A stretch of 23,969 nucleotides of DNA from CAYVBN01 sp964538565 (GTDB lineage Bacteria > Pseudomonadota > Alphaproteobacteria > Rhizobiales > Xanthobacteraceae), in NCBI GenBank assembly GCA_964538565.1, contig CAZIGW010000242.1:1-23969 (forward strand). The letters run 5' to 3'. The translations under genes and the position numbers were made by a program. Position 1 is the stretch's first letter, and each line of letters begins with the position of its first letter. Shown one piece after another: positions 9,633 to 18,049 of the stretch. Under the pieces are notes generated by a model. It had not been told where the DNA came from. It saw nothing but the letters and a program-made list of their open reading frames with translations, and searched no databases.

Positions 9633-10007
9633 ATGAATCCCGGCGAAACCGAACCGAGCGACCTGCAGGGGGGTCACGCCCCGGGCGCCCTCGCGTCCAG
9701 TGCCCCCCAGAACCGCGTAACCTTCAACCGGCGCGAGCTCGACCGCATTCTCGGCCTCTACGGCCGCAAGGTCGCCGCCGGCGAATGGCGCGACTACGCG
9801 ATCGACTTCCTCAAGGACCGGGCGGTGTTCTCGATTTTCCGCCGCGCGTCGGAAGTCCCGATCTACCGCATCGAAAAGGACCCTCGCCTGGCGCGCCGGC
9901 AAGGCGCCTACAGCGTCATTTCGGCGACCGGCCTGATCCTTCGCCGCGGACATGAGCTCGAGCGGGTGCTGCGGGCGCTCGACAAGTCGCTGAGCCTCGT
10001 CAACTGA
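9633..10007 (+). CDS. DUF2794 family protein
   Basis: A 124-residue cytosolic protein that matches the alphaproteobacterial DUF2794 family over residues about 28-115, with the family's recognisable stretches FNRRELDRILGLYGRKVA, GEWRDYAIDFLKDRAVFS and RRQGAYSVISATGLILRRGHEL. Function is unknown. The N-terminal 27 residues are low in complexity and variable. A consensus AGGAGG at 9621-9626, six bases before the ATG, fixes the start. The last eight bases overlap the convergent acetyltransferase gene. Confidence 0.92.
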   Translation: MNPGETEPSDLQGGHAPGALASSAPQNRVTFNRRELDRILGLYGRKVAAGEWRDYAIDFLKDRAVFSIFRRASEVPIYRIEKDPRLARRQGAYSVISATGLILRRGHELERVLRALDKSLSLVN

Positions 10008-10572
10008 ACCGGGCAGCCTGCGGGGCGCCCCCGGGTGGCGCCTGCGGCGGGCTCGCATGTCCCGGTCCGATCGGGCGCTGCATCAGCACGCTGTCGAGCC
10101 AGCGGCCGAACTTGTAGCCGACGGCCTCGAAGGTGCCGACCACCCGAAAGCCCGCGGCGCGGTGCAATTCGATCGAGGGCGTCTGCTGCGTCGAATCCCC
10201 GATCACCGCGATCATCTGCCGGAAGCCGAGCCGTTCGCATTCGTCGATCAGACGCGCGAGCAGGGCGCGCCCGATGCCGCGGCGGAAGGCGTCGGGAGCG
10301 ACGTAGACGGAGTCTTCGACGGTCCACCGGTAGGCGGGGCGCACGCGATAAGGACCGGCGTACGCATAGCCCAGCACGGCGCCGCCCTCGCTCTCGGCGA
10401 CCAGATATGGATGGCGGCCGGCCGCGAGCGCCTGCTGCCGGCGCGCCATCTCGGCCTCGTCCGGCGGATCGATCTCGAACGAGGCGGTGCCGTGTCGGAC
10501 GGCGTGGGCGTAGATGCGGGTGATGGCGGGAAGATCGGCGGCGCGAACCGCCCGGACGGCGATCTCGGTCAT
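10000..10572 (-). CDS. GNAT N-acetyltransferase, phosphinothricin acetyltransferase-like
   Basis: The 190-residue product is a Gcn5-related acetyltransferase of the Pat/YncA type, which usually acetylates an amino group of an amino acid analogue. Support comes from the N-terminal VRAVRAADLPAITRIYAHAV, the conserved HGTASFEIDPP region (27-37), the acetyl-CoA pyrophosphate loop RRGIGRAL (97-104) and the C-terminal LHRAAGFRVVGTFEAVGYKFGRW. A Pro/Ala-rich tail of about 20 residues at the C-terminus overlaps the 3' end of the DUF2794 gene. The start at 10572 gives a normal family N-terminus. The native substrate is unknown, and drug resistance should not be assumed. Confidence 0.9.
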   Translation of the reverse strand: MTEIAVRAVRAADLPAITRIYAHAVRHGTASFEIDPPDEAEMARRQQALAAGRHPYLVAESEGGAVLGYAYAGPYRVRPAYRWTVEDSVYVAPDAFRRGIGRALLARLIDECERLGFRQMIAVIGDSTQQTPSIELHRAAGFRVVGTFEAVGYKFGRWLDSVLMQRPIGPGHASPPQAPPGGAPQAARFS

Positions 10573-10625
10573 GGGATTGCGATACCGCAAGGCGATCCCG
10601 CGTGCAAAGCGGAAAGGCCAAAGCA

Positions 10626-10653
10626 AAGCGCCCCGGCCGAGGCCGGGGCGCTT
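10626..10653 (-). terminator. Intrinsic terminator after the first BI-1/YccA gene
   Basis: A perfect 13-bp inverted repeat, AAGCGCCCCGGCC and its complement, is separated by only GA. It lies 19 bases past the stop at 10673 and is followed on the minus strand by T-rich TGCTTTGGCC. It separates this gene from the downstream acetyltransferase gene. Confidence 0.75.
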
Positions 10654-10672
10654 GAGGCTTGCGTTCAGTCGC

Positions 10673-11434
10673 TCAGCGCCGATCGCCCATCAGGCGCAGG
10701 AGGAAGAGGAAGATGTTCACGAAGTCGAGATAGAGCGACAGCGCGCCCATGACGGCCTTGCGGCCGGCCACGGTGCCGTCGTCCATCGGGTCGTAGAACT
10801 CCTTGATCTTCTGCGTGTCCCACGCGGTCAGGCCGGCGAAGACGACGACGCCGATAATCGACACCGCCCAATCGAGCGCCGTCGACTTGAGGAAGATATT
10901 GACCAGCATGGCGATGATGATGCCGAACAGGCCCATCATCATGAAGGCGCCCATGCCGGCGAGGTCGCGCCGCGTGGTGTATCCCCACAGGCTGAGCGCC
11001 CCGAACGTCGCCGCCGAGATGAAGAACACGCGGGTGATCGACGCGGCGGTGTAGACCATGAAGATGGTCGCCAGCGAAACGCCGAGCAGGCCCGCGTAGA
11101 CGAAAAACAGGGTGCGCGCCGTCCCCGCCTGCATATGCCCGACCCTGAAGCTCAGGAAGAACACGAGCGCCAGCGGCGCGAGCACCAGCACCCACATCAG
11201 CGGGCTGCCGAACAGCGCCTGGCCGAACGGAGTCAGCGCCACGATCGCGCCCGAGGCGTTGGTGACGACGGCGAGTTGGAAGGTCAACCAGGCGACGACG
11301 CCGGTGAGCGCCACGCCGGCCGCCATGTAGTTGTAGACGCGGATCATATGGGCCCTCAGGCCCGCATCGATCGCAAGCGCGCGGTCGGTGCCGGCGCTCC
11401 GAATGGCCGCGTAGTTCCGGTCGAAGTCCGACAT
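10673..11434 (-). CDS. Bax inhibitor-1/YccA family membrane protein (copy 1)
   Basis: A 253-residue membrane protein of the BI-1 (TMBIM/YccA/YbhL) family with about seven transmembrane helices. Family features are the N-terminal AIDAGLRAHMIRVYNYMAAGVALTGVVAW, the central FFISAATFGALSLWGYTTRRDL and the C-terminal segment GLTAWDTQKIKEFYDPMDDG, whose acidic residues sit where BI-1 proteins carry the conserved di-aspartyl sensor, then ALSLYLDFVNIFLFLLRLMG. Some family members are calcium or proton leak channels or associate with FtsH; which applies here is unknown. AAGGGA lies upstream of the ATG. The 220-base gap to copy 2 contains a -10-like CTATAT (11576-11571) and a 7-bp hairpin with stems at 11533-11539 and 11547-11553. 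Confidence 0.94.
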   Translation of the reverse strand: MSDFDRNYAAIRSAGTDRALAIDAGLRAHMIRVYNYMAAGVALTGVVAWLTFQLAVVTNASGAIVALTPFGQALFGSPLMWVLVLAPLALVFFLSFRVGHMQAGTARTLFFVYAGLLGVSLATIFMVYTAASITRVFFISAATFGALSLWGYTTRRDLAGMGAFMMMGLFGIIIAMLVNIFLKSTALDWAVSIIGVVVFAGLTAWDTQKIKEFYDPMDDGTVAGRKAVMGALSLYLDFVNIFLFLLRLMGDRR

Positions 11435-11654
11435 TCGAGTCTATCCCTTTCTGTCGCCCGGCTGGAGCTCGGGCGCTGCCGGTGCCGCGGTCGACTGCGG
11501 ACACCCGATGAGCGAATCTAGTCCCTGCCCGGGGCCGGCGGAAGATGCCGGCCGTGCGATTTCATACCGCATATAGCACAAAGTCGGAGCCGGAGGGCGG
11601 CCCGCCGCGGGTTCGTTAACGTCCGGTAATGGGCGGGCGCCTGCCGGGGGCCTC

Positions 11655-12494
11655 TCAGTCGTCGCGGTGGCCGAGCAGTTCGAGCAGCAGCGTGAACAGG
11701 TTGACGAAGCCGAGATAGAGCGAGAGAGCGCCGAGGATCGCCGAGCGCTCCATCGTTTCGCCGTCCATCGCACCGTAGAGATATTGGCTCTTGAGCCGCT
11801 GGGTATCCGAGGCGGTGAGCCCGGCGAACACCAGCACGCCACCGAGCGAGATCAGCCAGTAGACCAGCGAGGCGTGCGCCATCGAGTTGACGAGTCCGGC
11901 GAGAACGAGCCCGAGCAGCCCCATGAGGAGAAATGCGCCGATCCCCGACAGATCGCGGCGTGTCGTATATCCCCACAGGCTGAGCGCGCCGAAGGCCGCC
12001 GCCGTGATGAAGAACACGCGAACGATCGAGGCGTGCGCGAACACCACGAACACCACGCTGAGCGAAATTCCCATCAGGGTGGAAAAGATCCAGAACACCA
12101 CCTGGGCGACCGGCACGCCGATGCGGCCGATGCCGAAGCTCAGCCCGAACACCAGAACGAGCGGCGCGAGCATGATCGCCCACTTCAGCGGGCTGACGAA
12201 GAGCACGTAGCCGGTTTCGGTGAGCAGGATGTCGCGGCTCTGCAGCACCGTGTCGGGGGTCGCCGCGATGACGCGCGCGCCGCGCGCCACGTAGGCGGCG
12301 TTCTCCAGCGTGTCGGCGATCCCCACCAGATAGGCCGCGAGCGCGGCGATCCCGGTGACCGCGAGACCGAGCGCCATGTAGTTGTAGACGTGCAGCATGT
12401 AGGCGCGCAGGCCCGCGTCGATGGCGTCGGCCTCATCGCGCGTGAGGGAGGCGCCGAACGAGACCGGGGTCAGGTTGCGATCAACGTCCGCCAT
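11655..12494 (-). CDS. Bax inhibitor-1/YccA family membrane protein (copy 2)
   Basis: A 279-residue paralogue of the neighbouring gene, also with about seven transmembrane helices. The two share the sequence around AIDAGLRAYMLHVYNYMALGLAVTGIAA, GALSLWGYTTRRDLSGIGAF, VFAGLTASDTQRLKSQYLYGAMDGE and ALSLYLGFVNLFTLLLELLG. Copy 2 has an extra loop of about 25 residues (near 65-90, around AYVARGARVIAATPDTVLQS) between the first two helices. The start at 12494 gives MADVDRN, parallel to MSDFDRN in copy 1; the open frame upstream of it lacks family sequence. Their function as a pair is unknown, but the separate 220-base upstream region suggests independent expression. Confidence 0.93.
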   Translation of the reverse strand: MADVDRNLTPVSFGASLTRDEADAIDAGLRAYMLHVYNYMALGLAVTGIAALAAYLVGIADTLENAAYVARGARVIAATPDTVLQSRDILLTETGYVLFVSPLKWAIMLAPLVLVFGLSFGIGRIGVPVAQVVFWIFSTLMGISLSVVFVVFAHASIVRVFFITAAAFGALSLWGYTTRRDLSGIGAFLLMGLLGLVLAGLVNSMAHASLVYWLISLGGVLVFAGLTASDTQRLKSQYLYGAMDGETMERSAILGALSLYLGFVNLFTLLLELLGHRDD

Positions 12495-12557
12495 GAATGT
12501 CACCCCGCTTCCCCGAACGCCCGGATGCGGCGTGGTCCCCCGTTTCCGGCGCGATCG

Positions 12558-12585
12558 AGTATCGGGGTTTTGCACAGGTCGGCAA
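12558..12585 (-). promoter_or_regulatory. Candidate promoter for BI-1/YccA copy 2
   Basis: On the minus strand TTGCCG (12585-12580) and GATACT (12563-12558) are separated by 16 bases. Initiation near 12551 would give a leader of about 57 bases. This is a consensus-by-eye call. Confidence 0.3.
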
Positions 12586-12663
12586 GACCACAGTCCGACG
12601 CAGGGGCGGTCAAAATGTCCGCCAATCGCGGCGGTTTGTCGCAAATTTCACGCTCTGCAAATT

Positions 12664-15243
12664 TCACAGGCTGCGAAGCACCGGCGCCGGCTTGCGACCA
12701 AGCGCCGCAAAGGTCCCGACAAGCCCGAATCCGACGGTGACGACGAGCGCGCCGAACGCAGCCGCAAGGGCCGGAAGCGGCAGCCAGACAAACGTGAGCG
12801 TCATGATGTCGGCGACGATCCGCCATGCGGCAATCGACCCGGCGGCGACGCCGAAGACCGCGGTCGCAAGTCCGAGCAGCAGATATTCGATCACGTACGC
12901 GGCGATCAATTGCCGCCGCCGCGCGCCGAGCGTCTTGAGAATGACTGCGTCATAGACGCGGTGGCGGTGGCCGGCCGCGAGCGCGCCGCCGAGCACCAGC
13001 ACGGCGGAGAGGAGCGTCACGCCGCTGGCACCGCGAATCGCCAGCACGAGATTGGCCACGAGTCCGCCGACCGCTTCGAGCGCCTCCTTGACGCGAACCG
13101 CAGTGACCGTAGGGAAGGCGCCGGCCACCGCCTTGAGAAGCGCGGTTTCCTGTTCGGGCGTCCCGCCGCCCGGATACGTGAGGGTCGCGATCTGGGTGTG
13201 GGGCGCGCCGCGAAACGTGGCCGGCGAGAACACCATGACGAAGTTGATGCCGAGCGATTCCCAGTTGACGGCGCGCAGGTTGGCGACGCGGGCGGTGATG
13301 TTGCGTCCAAGCACGTTGACCGTGATCGGATCTCCGAGCTTGAGCTTGAGGCCGTCGGCGATCTTGGCCTCGAACGAGACGAGCGGCGGCCCGTCGTAGT
13401 CGACGCCCCACCACTGGCCCGCCACGACCTGCGAGCCGGCCGGCACACCGGCCGCATAGGTGATGCCGCGGTCGCTTTGCAGCACCCAGGCGACGTTTGC
13501 GGGCGGATGCAGGTCCTCGGCGCGCGTTCCGTTCACGCTGACGATGCGCCCGCGCAGCATCGGCACGCGTTCGAGCGTCGCCTCGGGCGCGTGTCGGCGC
13601 ACGAACGAATCGAAGCGGTCGGCATCGGCCGCCTGCAGGTCGAGAAAGAAAAACGACGGTGCGCGCTCCGGCAGCGCGGCCGCGAACTGGCGCCGCAGGT
13701 TGCCGTCGATCTCCAGCACCGTCACCAGCAGCGCCAGCCCCAAGCCGAGCGACAGCACGACCGTCGGGGTCAGGGCGCCGGGACGATGGATGTTGGCGAT
13801 CGCGAGCCGCAGCACGGTCGAACGCGCGTGCGGCGCGTGGCGGGCGAGGAACATGACGAGCGCCGCGACGAGACGCAGCAGAACGAAAACCGCCGCGGCG
13901 GCGAGAATGAAGATCACGGCGATCTTGCGATCGAACGCGACGACCACGGCGAGCCCCGCCAGCGCCGCGACGGCGGCGATCGTCGCGACAACGTACCGGA
14001 CACGCGGAAGACGCCGCTCCGGCGCGACCTCCTCGCGAAACAGCACCGAGACCGGCACGTCGTGCGCGCGCCCGAGCGGCCACAGCGCGAATGCGATCGC
14101 GGTGAGCAGGCCGTAGGCGAGCGCCGAGAGCAGTTGCCCGCCCTGTACGGCCGGCGCGATCGGCAGCGGAATGAGCGCACCGAAGGCGCCGGCGATCACG
14201 AACGGCAGCGCGGCGCCGACCGCGAGCCCGATCGCGATGCCGACGAGCGCAAGCGCGACCACCTCGATCAGATAGACGAGAAACACCCGCGTCCCGCCGG
14301 CACCGAGCGCTTTCATCGTGGCGATCGCGCCGCGCTTTCGGTCGAGATAGGAGCGGGCGGAGTTCGCGACGCCGACGCCGCCGACGAGCAGCGCCGTGAG
14401 GCCGACGAGGGTGAGATATTGCGTGAAGCGCTCGACGTCGCGTTCGAGCGCCGGCGAGGCGTTGGTGCGGGTGCGCACGTCCCAGCCGGCTTCCGGGAAC
14501 GTCTGCGCCGCGGCCGCTTCCACGTCCTGGACGGCGCGCCCGTCGGATTCGGCCGCCGGCAGCCGCACGCGATAGTGCCAGCGCACGAGACTGCCCGGCT
14601 GCAACAGGCCGCTCGCCCGCAGGGCCGCCTCGCCGAGCAGCAGACGCGGCCCGAAGGCGAGGCCCGCGGCCAGCTTGTCGGGTTCCTTGTCGAGCGTCGC
14701 CCGGCTCTCGATCCTGGCGCCGCCGATCGTCAGCACGGCGCCGGGTCGCAGATCGAGCCGGGTGAGCAGCGTGGCGTCGGCGACTGCGCCGAACGTGTCG
14801 CCGCGGCGGGCGAGAAGGTCGCCGAGCCGGCCGGCCGGTTCGGTCACCGCCTCGCCGTAGAGCGGGTATTGGCCGTCGACCGCCTTGAGCTCGACCAGCG
14901 TCGATCGCCCGTCCGCGGTGCGAACCATTGTGCGCATCGTGGCGACGGCGGAGACCGTTCCGCGGCGGTCGAGGAATGCGCGCTCGTCGGCGTTCGCTTC
15001 GCGCTGGATCAGAGAGAACGACAGGTCGCCGCCGAGGATGACACGGCCCTCGCGCGCCAGCCCGTCGACGAGACACTGCGCCACCGAGCCGACGCCCGCG
15101 ATCGTCATGACGCCGAGCGCGATGCAGGCGATGAAGACGTAGAAGCCGCGCAGCCCGCCGCGCAGCTCGCGCCCGGCGAGCCTCAGCACGACGTGCCAGC
15201 CGGAGGAGACCGGCGCGACGGCCCCGGCGGGAGGCGCGCTCAC
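12664..15243 (-). CDS. ybbP: FtsX-like ABC transporter permease, YbbP type
   Basis: An 859-residue ABC permease with the double-FtsX architecture of E. coli YbbP. An N-terminal membrane helix (about 34-56) is followed by a large periplasmic domain (57-270). Then come a cluster of helices with the FtsX core (about 272-400, including SARSYLDRKRGAIATMKALGA), two further helix groups (about 425-475 and 490-515), a second periplasmic domain (about 520-735) and a C-terminal three-helix FtsX core (about 740-850, with YDAVILKTLGARRRQLIAAYVIEY). The start is a GTG at 15243, overlapping the ATPase stop as GTGA, which implies coupled translation. These permeases are mechanotransmission-type, likely acting on membrane lipids or hydrophobic compounds; the substrate is unproven. 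Confidence 0.93.
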   Translation of the reverse strand: MSAPPAGAVAPVSSGWHVVLRLAGRELRGGLRGFYVFIACIALGVMTIAGVGSVAQCLVDGLAREGRVILGGDLSFSLIQREANADERAFLDRRGTVSAVATMRTMVRTADGRSTLVELKAVDGQYPLYGEAVTEPAGRLGDLLARRGDTFGAVADATLLTRLDLRPGAVLTIGGARIESRATLDKEPDKLAAGLAFGPRLLLGEAALRASGLLQPGSLVRWHYRVRLPAAESDGRAVQDVEAAAAQTFPEAGWDVRTRTNASPALERDVERFTQYLTLVGLTALLVGGVGVANSARSYLDRKRGAIATMKALGAGGTRVFLVYLIEVVALALVGIAIGLAVGAALPFVIAGAFGALIPLPIAPAVQGGQLLSALAYGLLTAIAFALWPLGRAHDVPVSVLFREEVAPERRLPRVRYVVATIAAVAALAGLAVVVAFDRKIAVIFILAAAAVFVLLRLVAALVMFLARHAPHARSTVLRLAIANIHRPGALTPTVVLSLGLGLALLVTVLEIDGNLRRQFAAALPERAPSFFFLDLQAADADRFDSFVRRHAPEATLERVPMLRGRIVSVNGTRAEDLHPPANVAWVLQSDRGITYAAGVPAGSQVVAGQWWGVDYDGPPLVSFEAKIADGLKLKLGDPITVNVLGRNITARVANLRAVNWESLGINFVMVFSPATFRGAPHTQIATLTYPGGGTPEQETALLKAVAGAFPTVTAVRVKEALEAVGGLVANLVLAIRGASGVTLLSAVLVLGGALAAGHRHRVYDAVILKTLGARRRQLIAAYVIEYLLLGLATAVFGVAAGSIAAWRIVADIMTLTFVWLPLPALAAAFGALVVTVGFGLVGTFAALGRKPAPVLRSL

Positions 15244-15965
15244 ATCGGCACCCGCTCGTGCCGCGCCGGGTCCTCGATGCGGCCCGAGCGCAGCCGCACG
15301 ACACGATCGCAGCGCGAGGCGAGCGCCGCATCGTGCGTGACGAGCACCAGCGTGGTGCCGCGCTCGGCGTGGCCGGCGAACAGAAGGTCGACGATCTGGC
15401 GCCCGGTCGTCTCGTCGAGATTTCCGGTCGGCTCGTCAGCGACCAGGATGGCGGGATGCGGCGCGAGCGCACGGGCGAGCGCCACGCGCTGTTGCTCGCC
15501 GCCGGAGAGTTCCGCCGGATAATGGCCGCGCCGGTCGGCGAGCCCGACGGCGGCGAGCTCGCGCTCGGCGCGCTCGAACGCATCGGGCACGCCGGCGAGT
15601 TCGAGCGGCACCGAGACGTTCTCGAGCGCCGTCATGGTCGGAATGAGATGAAACGACTGGAACACGATGCCGACGTGCCGGCCGCGAAAGCGCGCGAGCG
15701 CATCCTCGCCGAGCCGTCCGAGGTCCTCGCCCGCGACCTTCACGCTGCCGCGATCCGGCCGCTCGAGGCCCGCCATCACCATCAGGAGAGTCGACTTGCC
15801 CGAACCCGACGGACCGACGAGGCCGACGGCCTCGCCCTGCCCTATATTCAAGCTGATGTTCTTGAGAATATGCACCCGGGCCGCGCCGCGGCCGAGCGAG
15901 AGATCCACGCCCGTCAGCGCGATCGCCGGAGCGATGGCGCGGTCTGCCCTCGAGGATTCGTTCAT
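15240..15965 (-). CDS. ybbA: ABC transporter ATP-binding protein, YbbA/LolD-type
   Basis: A 241-residue ABC ATPase of the MacB/LolD/YbbA group. Walker A GPSGSGKST (51-59), Q-loop Q103, signature LSGGEQ (153-158), Walker B ILVADE (173-178) and switch H211 are all intact, so it should hydrolyse ATP. DEPTGNLDETTGRQI is characteristic of ATPases pairing with FtsX-type permeases. The partner permease starts within its stop codon. The start at 15965 gives a normal N-terminus (MNESSRAD before ALTGVDLSLGRG); the frame remains open upstream only as a shadow of the esterase gene. The start codon lies in the same CATG as that of the divergent esterase. Confidence 0.95.
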   Translation of the reverse strand: MNESSRADRAIAPAIALTGVDLSLGRGAARVHILKNISLNIGQGEAVGLVGPSGSGKSTLLMVMAGLERPDRGSVKVAGEDLGRLGEDALARFRGRHVGIVFQSFHLIPTMTALENVSVPLELAGVPDAFERAERELAAVGLADRRGHYPAELSGGEQQRVALARALAPHPAILVADEPTGNLDETTGRQIVDLLFAGHAERGTTLVLVTHDAALASRCDRVVRLRSGRIEDPARHERVPM

Positions 15966-16704
15966 GTGGCCGCTGAAGCTGCGCCCGGATGCCGTCCGGG
16001 CAAACCAGGAAGACGCCCGGCCCCGCTCATATGGGAAATCGCGGCGCCGGGTCCAGCCATTTGGGTTGCTGGCCTGTCTCACGATTCTTTGTTCGTTTTT
16101 CGGCCCCGCCCCGCAAATCCGGGCGGAAGACCGGCCGGTCAGGATCGTGGCGCTCGGTGATTCGCTCACCGCCGGCCTCGGCCTCGGGACGGCCGACACG
16201 TTCCCGGTCAAGCTGGCCCGCGCGCTCGCCGCCAAGGGCGCGGCCGTGGACATCGCCAATGCGGGCGTGTCGGGCGACACCGCGTCCGCCGGTCTCGCGC
16301 GTCTCGACTGGTCGGTGCCGGAGGGCACCGACGCCGTGATCCTCGAACTCGGCGCCAACGATGCGCTGCGCGGCCTCGATCCGGCGCTCACGCGCCAGGC
16401 GCTCGACGCCATCATCACCCGGCTGCAGCAAAGGCGGATCGCGGTTCTGCTCTGCGGCATGCGGGCGCCACGCAACCTGGGCCCGGACTACGCGCGGGCG
16501 TTCGACGCGATCTTCCCGGATCTCGCGGCCCGCCATGGTATCGCGTTCTATCCGTTCTTTCTCGACGGCGTGGTCGGCGATCCGCGGCTCAACCAGCGCG
16601 ACGGCATTCATCCGACCGCCGCCGGGGTCGACGTGATCGTCGCCCGGATTCTCCCCTCGGTCGAGGCGCTGGTCGGCCGGCTGCGCGCGGCACGGCGCTC
16701 CTGA
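15964..16704 (+). CDS. tesA: GDSL/SGNH arylesterase-lysophospholipase, TesA type
   Basis: A 246-residue SGNH hydrolase like E. coli TesA, a periplasmic thioesterase/lysophospholipase/arylesterase. Catalytic and oxyanion residues are visible: GDSLTAG with nucleophile S67, G104 (GVSGDT), GAND with N132 and DGIH with D213/H216. Residues about 25-54 look like a signal peptide (KSRRRVQP, then FGLLACLTILCSFFG, cleavage near IRA-ED). The ATG at 15964 leaves a long n-region of some 25 residues and its upstream signals must lie inside the ATPase gene. A TTG at 16066 is an alternative but would remove the positive charges, so 15964 is preferred. Divergence from a ybbA/ybbP pair is the same as in E. coli. 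Confidence 0.92.
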   Translation: MWPLKLRPDAVRANQEDARPRSYGKSRRRVQPFGLLACLTILCSFFGPAPQIRAEDRPVRIVALGDSLTAGLGLGTADTFPVKLARALAAKGAAVDIANAGVSGDTASAGLARLDWSVPEGTDAVILELGANDALRGLDPALTRQALDAIITRLQQRRIAVLLCGMRAPRNLGPDYARAFDAIFPDLAARHGIAFYPFFLDGVVGDPRLNQRDGIHPTAAGVDVIVARILPSVEALVGRLRAARRS

Positions 16705-16842
16705 GCGCGCCCGGAGCGGCGAAGCGCCCGAGAGAGCGTCGGCGCGCAGTGGTCCGCGCCTCGCGGACGACCTGCGCCACGGCGGTTGCACTGCCGGCGC
16801 GAATCTCCCACATGTAGGGCGGGTTCCGTCTCGCTTCCGACC

Positions 16843-17379
16843 ATGCCTCGGCTGTTCACCGCGCTCGAAATTCCTCGCGATGTCGGGCTTTCCCTGTCGT
16901 TGCTGCGCGGCGGCCTGCCGGGCGCGCGCTGGATCGATCCGGAAAATTACCATCTCACGCTGCGGTTCATCGGCGACATCGACGACATGCTGGCGCGCGA
17001 GGTGACGTATCTGCTCGGAAAGGTGAACCGGACCGCTTTCGACCTGCAGCTGCAGGGATTGTCCTCGTTCGGCGGGCGCAAGCCGCGGGCGGTCATCGCT
17101 GCGGTGGCGCCGACCCAGCCGTTGCTCGAGCTGCACGCCGAGCACGAACGCCTGATGCAGCGCATGGGGCTCGAGCCGGAGGGCCGGAAGTTCACACCGC
17201 ACATCACGCTGGCGCGGCTGCGCGACTGCTCGAGCTGGCAGGTGGCCGACTATCTCTCCACCCGCCAACCGCCGCCCTCGCGGCCGTTCCGGGTCTCGCG
17301 CTTCGTTCTTCTGTCCTCGCGCGCCTCCGTCGGCGGCGGACCCTACGTGCTCGAAGCCGCCTACCCGTTGGCTGCGTGA
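16843..17379 (+). CDS. thpR: RNA 2',3'-cyclic phosphodiesterase (2'-5' RNA ligase family)
   Basis: A 178-residue member of the 2H phosphoesterase superfamily (ThpR/LigT). Both catalytic HxT motifs are present: YHLTLRF (H37, T39) and PHITLAR (H120, T122), spaced as in the family, with the N-terminal PRLFTALEIP strand and the ending SRFVLLSSR. In vitro, relatives open 2',3'-cyclic phosphates and reversibly make 2'-5' RNA links; the cellular role is unclear. The ATG at 16843 fits family N-termini; an in-frame start at 16786 adds 19 unrelated residues. The 3' end overlaps the convergent acetyltransferase gene by 19 bases. Confidence 0.95.
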   Translation: MPRLFTALEIPRDVGLSLSLLRGGLPGARWIDPENYHLTLRFIGDIDDMLAREVTYLLGKVNRTAFDLQLQGLSSFGGRKPRAVIAAVAPTQPLLELHAEHERLMQRMGLEPEGRKFTPHITLARLRDCSSWQVADYLSTRQPPPSRPFRVSRFVLLSSRASVGGGPYVLEAAYPLAA

Positions 17380-17960
17380 CGCCGACTTGCCGCGCGGACG
17401 AGGCGCGACTGCACGTCGAGCATCGCGGTGGCGAAGCCATGCGTGTCGGCGACGAATTCCCGCATCACCGACAGCGGCGTCGGATGCGGCGCCTCGAGCT
17501 CGCCGACGACGCTGCCGAAATCGAACGTCAGCTCGGCGTCGAACTTGCGGGCGAGCTGCTGCATCCGCCGGTTCTCCGCGAGGCAGGCCATGTGCAGGAG
17601 CTTGATGCCGCGGTTGCGCGCGGCGAGCAGGGTGCGCGCGAGCAGCGCCGAGCCGACGCCGTGGCTCTGCCAGGGCTGCTCGATGCTGAAGGCCGCCTCG
17701 GCCTCGCCGGCGAGCGGGACGCCGAACGGCCGCAGCTCGGCGACGCCGCGCAGCGTCCCTTCGACGAAGAAGCCGTGCAGCACTGCGTCGAGCCCGCGGG
17801 TGGTCTCGACATACTGGTGGATGAACGAATCGGGCACCGCGCCGCCAAACCGGCTGCGCCGGCTCGCCGGATCGAGCCGCAGCAGGTGCTCGCGATATTT
17901 CTCGGTCTCGCCGATCCACAGTTTGCGGATCATGCCGCCGTCCGTAAGGGATTCATGCAT
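17361..17960 (-). CDS. GNAT-family N-acetyltransferase
   Basis: A 199-residue GNAT protein. The fold is indicated by the N-terminal TEKYREHLLRLDPASRRSRF, strand GVAELRPFG, the segment EAEAAFSIEQPWQSHGVGSALLARTLLAARNRG with the acetyl-CoA loop at 98-106 (QSHGVGSAL), and MACLAENRRMQQLARKFDAEL. The substrate is unknown. An AGGA sequence about nine bases upstream supports the ATG at 17960; a second Met at 17933 (MIRKLW) is possible. The stop is TAG and lies inside the 3' end of thpR. Confidence 0.88.
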   Translation of the reverse strand: MHESLTDGGMIRKLWIGETEKYREHLLRLDPASRRSRFGGAVPDSFIHQYVETTRGLDAVLHGFFVEGTLRGVAELRPFGVPLAGEAEAAFSIEQPWQSHGVGSALLARTLLAARNRGIKLLHMACLAENRRMQQLARKFDAELTFDFGSVVGELEAPHPTPLSVMREFVADTHGFATAMLDVQSRLVRAASRRHAANG

Positions 17961-18049
17961 CTGTGCGTTTCCTGGTGCTGGAACATCCAGGCGTCCCCTC
18001 CCGCGCCGATCGGCCACGGGCTCGAGGCCCGGCCGAATCGTCTCCCGCT

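Noticed and set aside
12421..15522. Plus-strand frame of about 1033 codons opposite the ABC permease
   Set aside because: Low-complexity Arg/Glu/Asp/Gly composition typical of antisense frames; the minus strand encodes coupled ybbA-ybbP with intact motifs.
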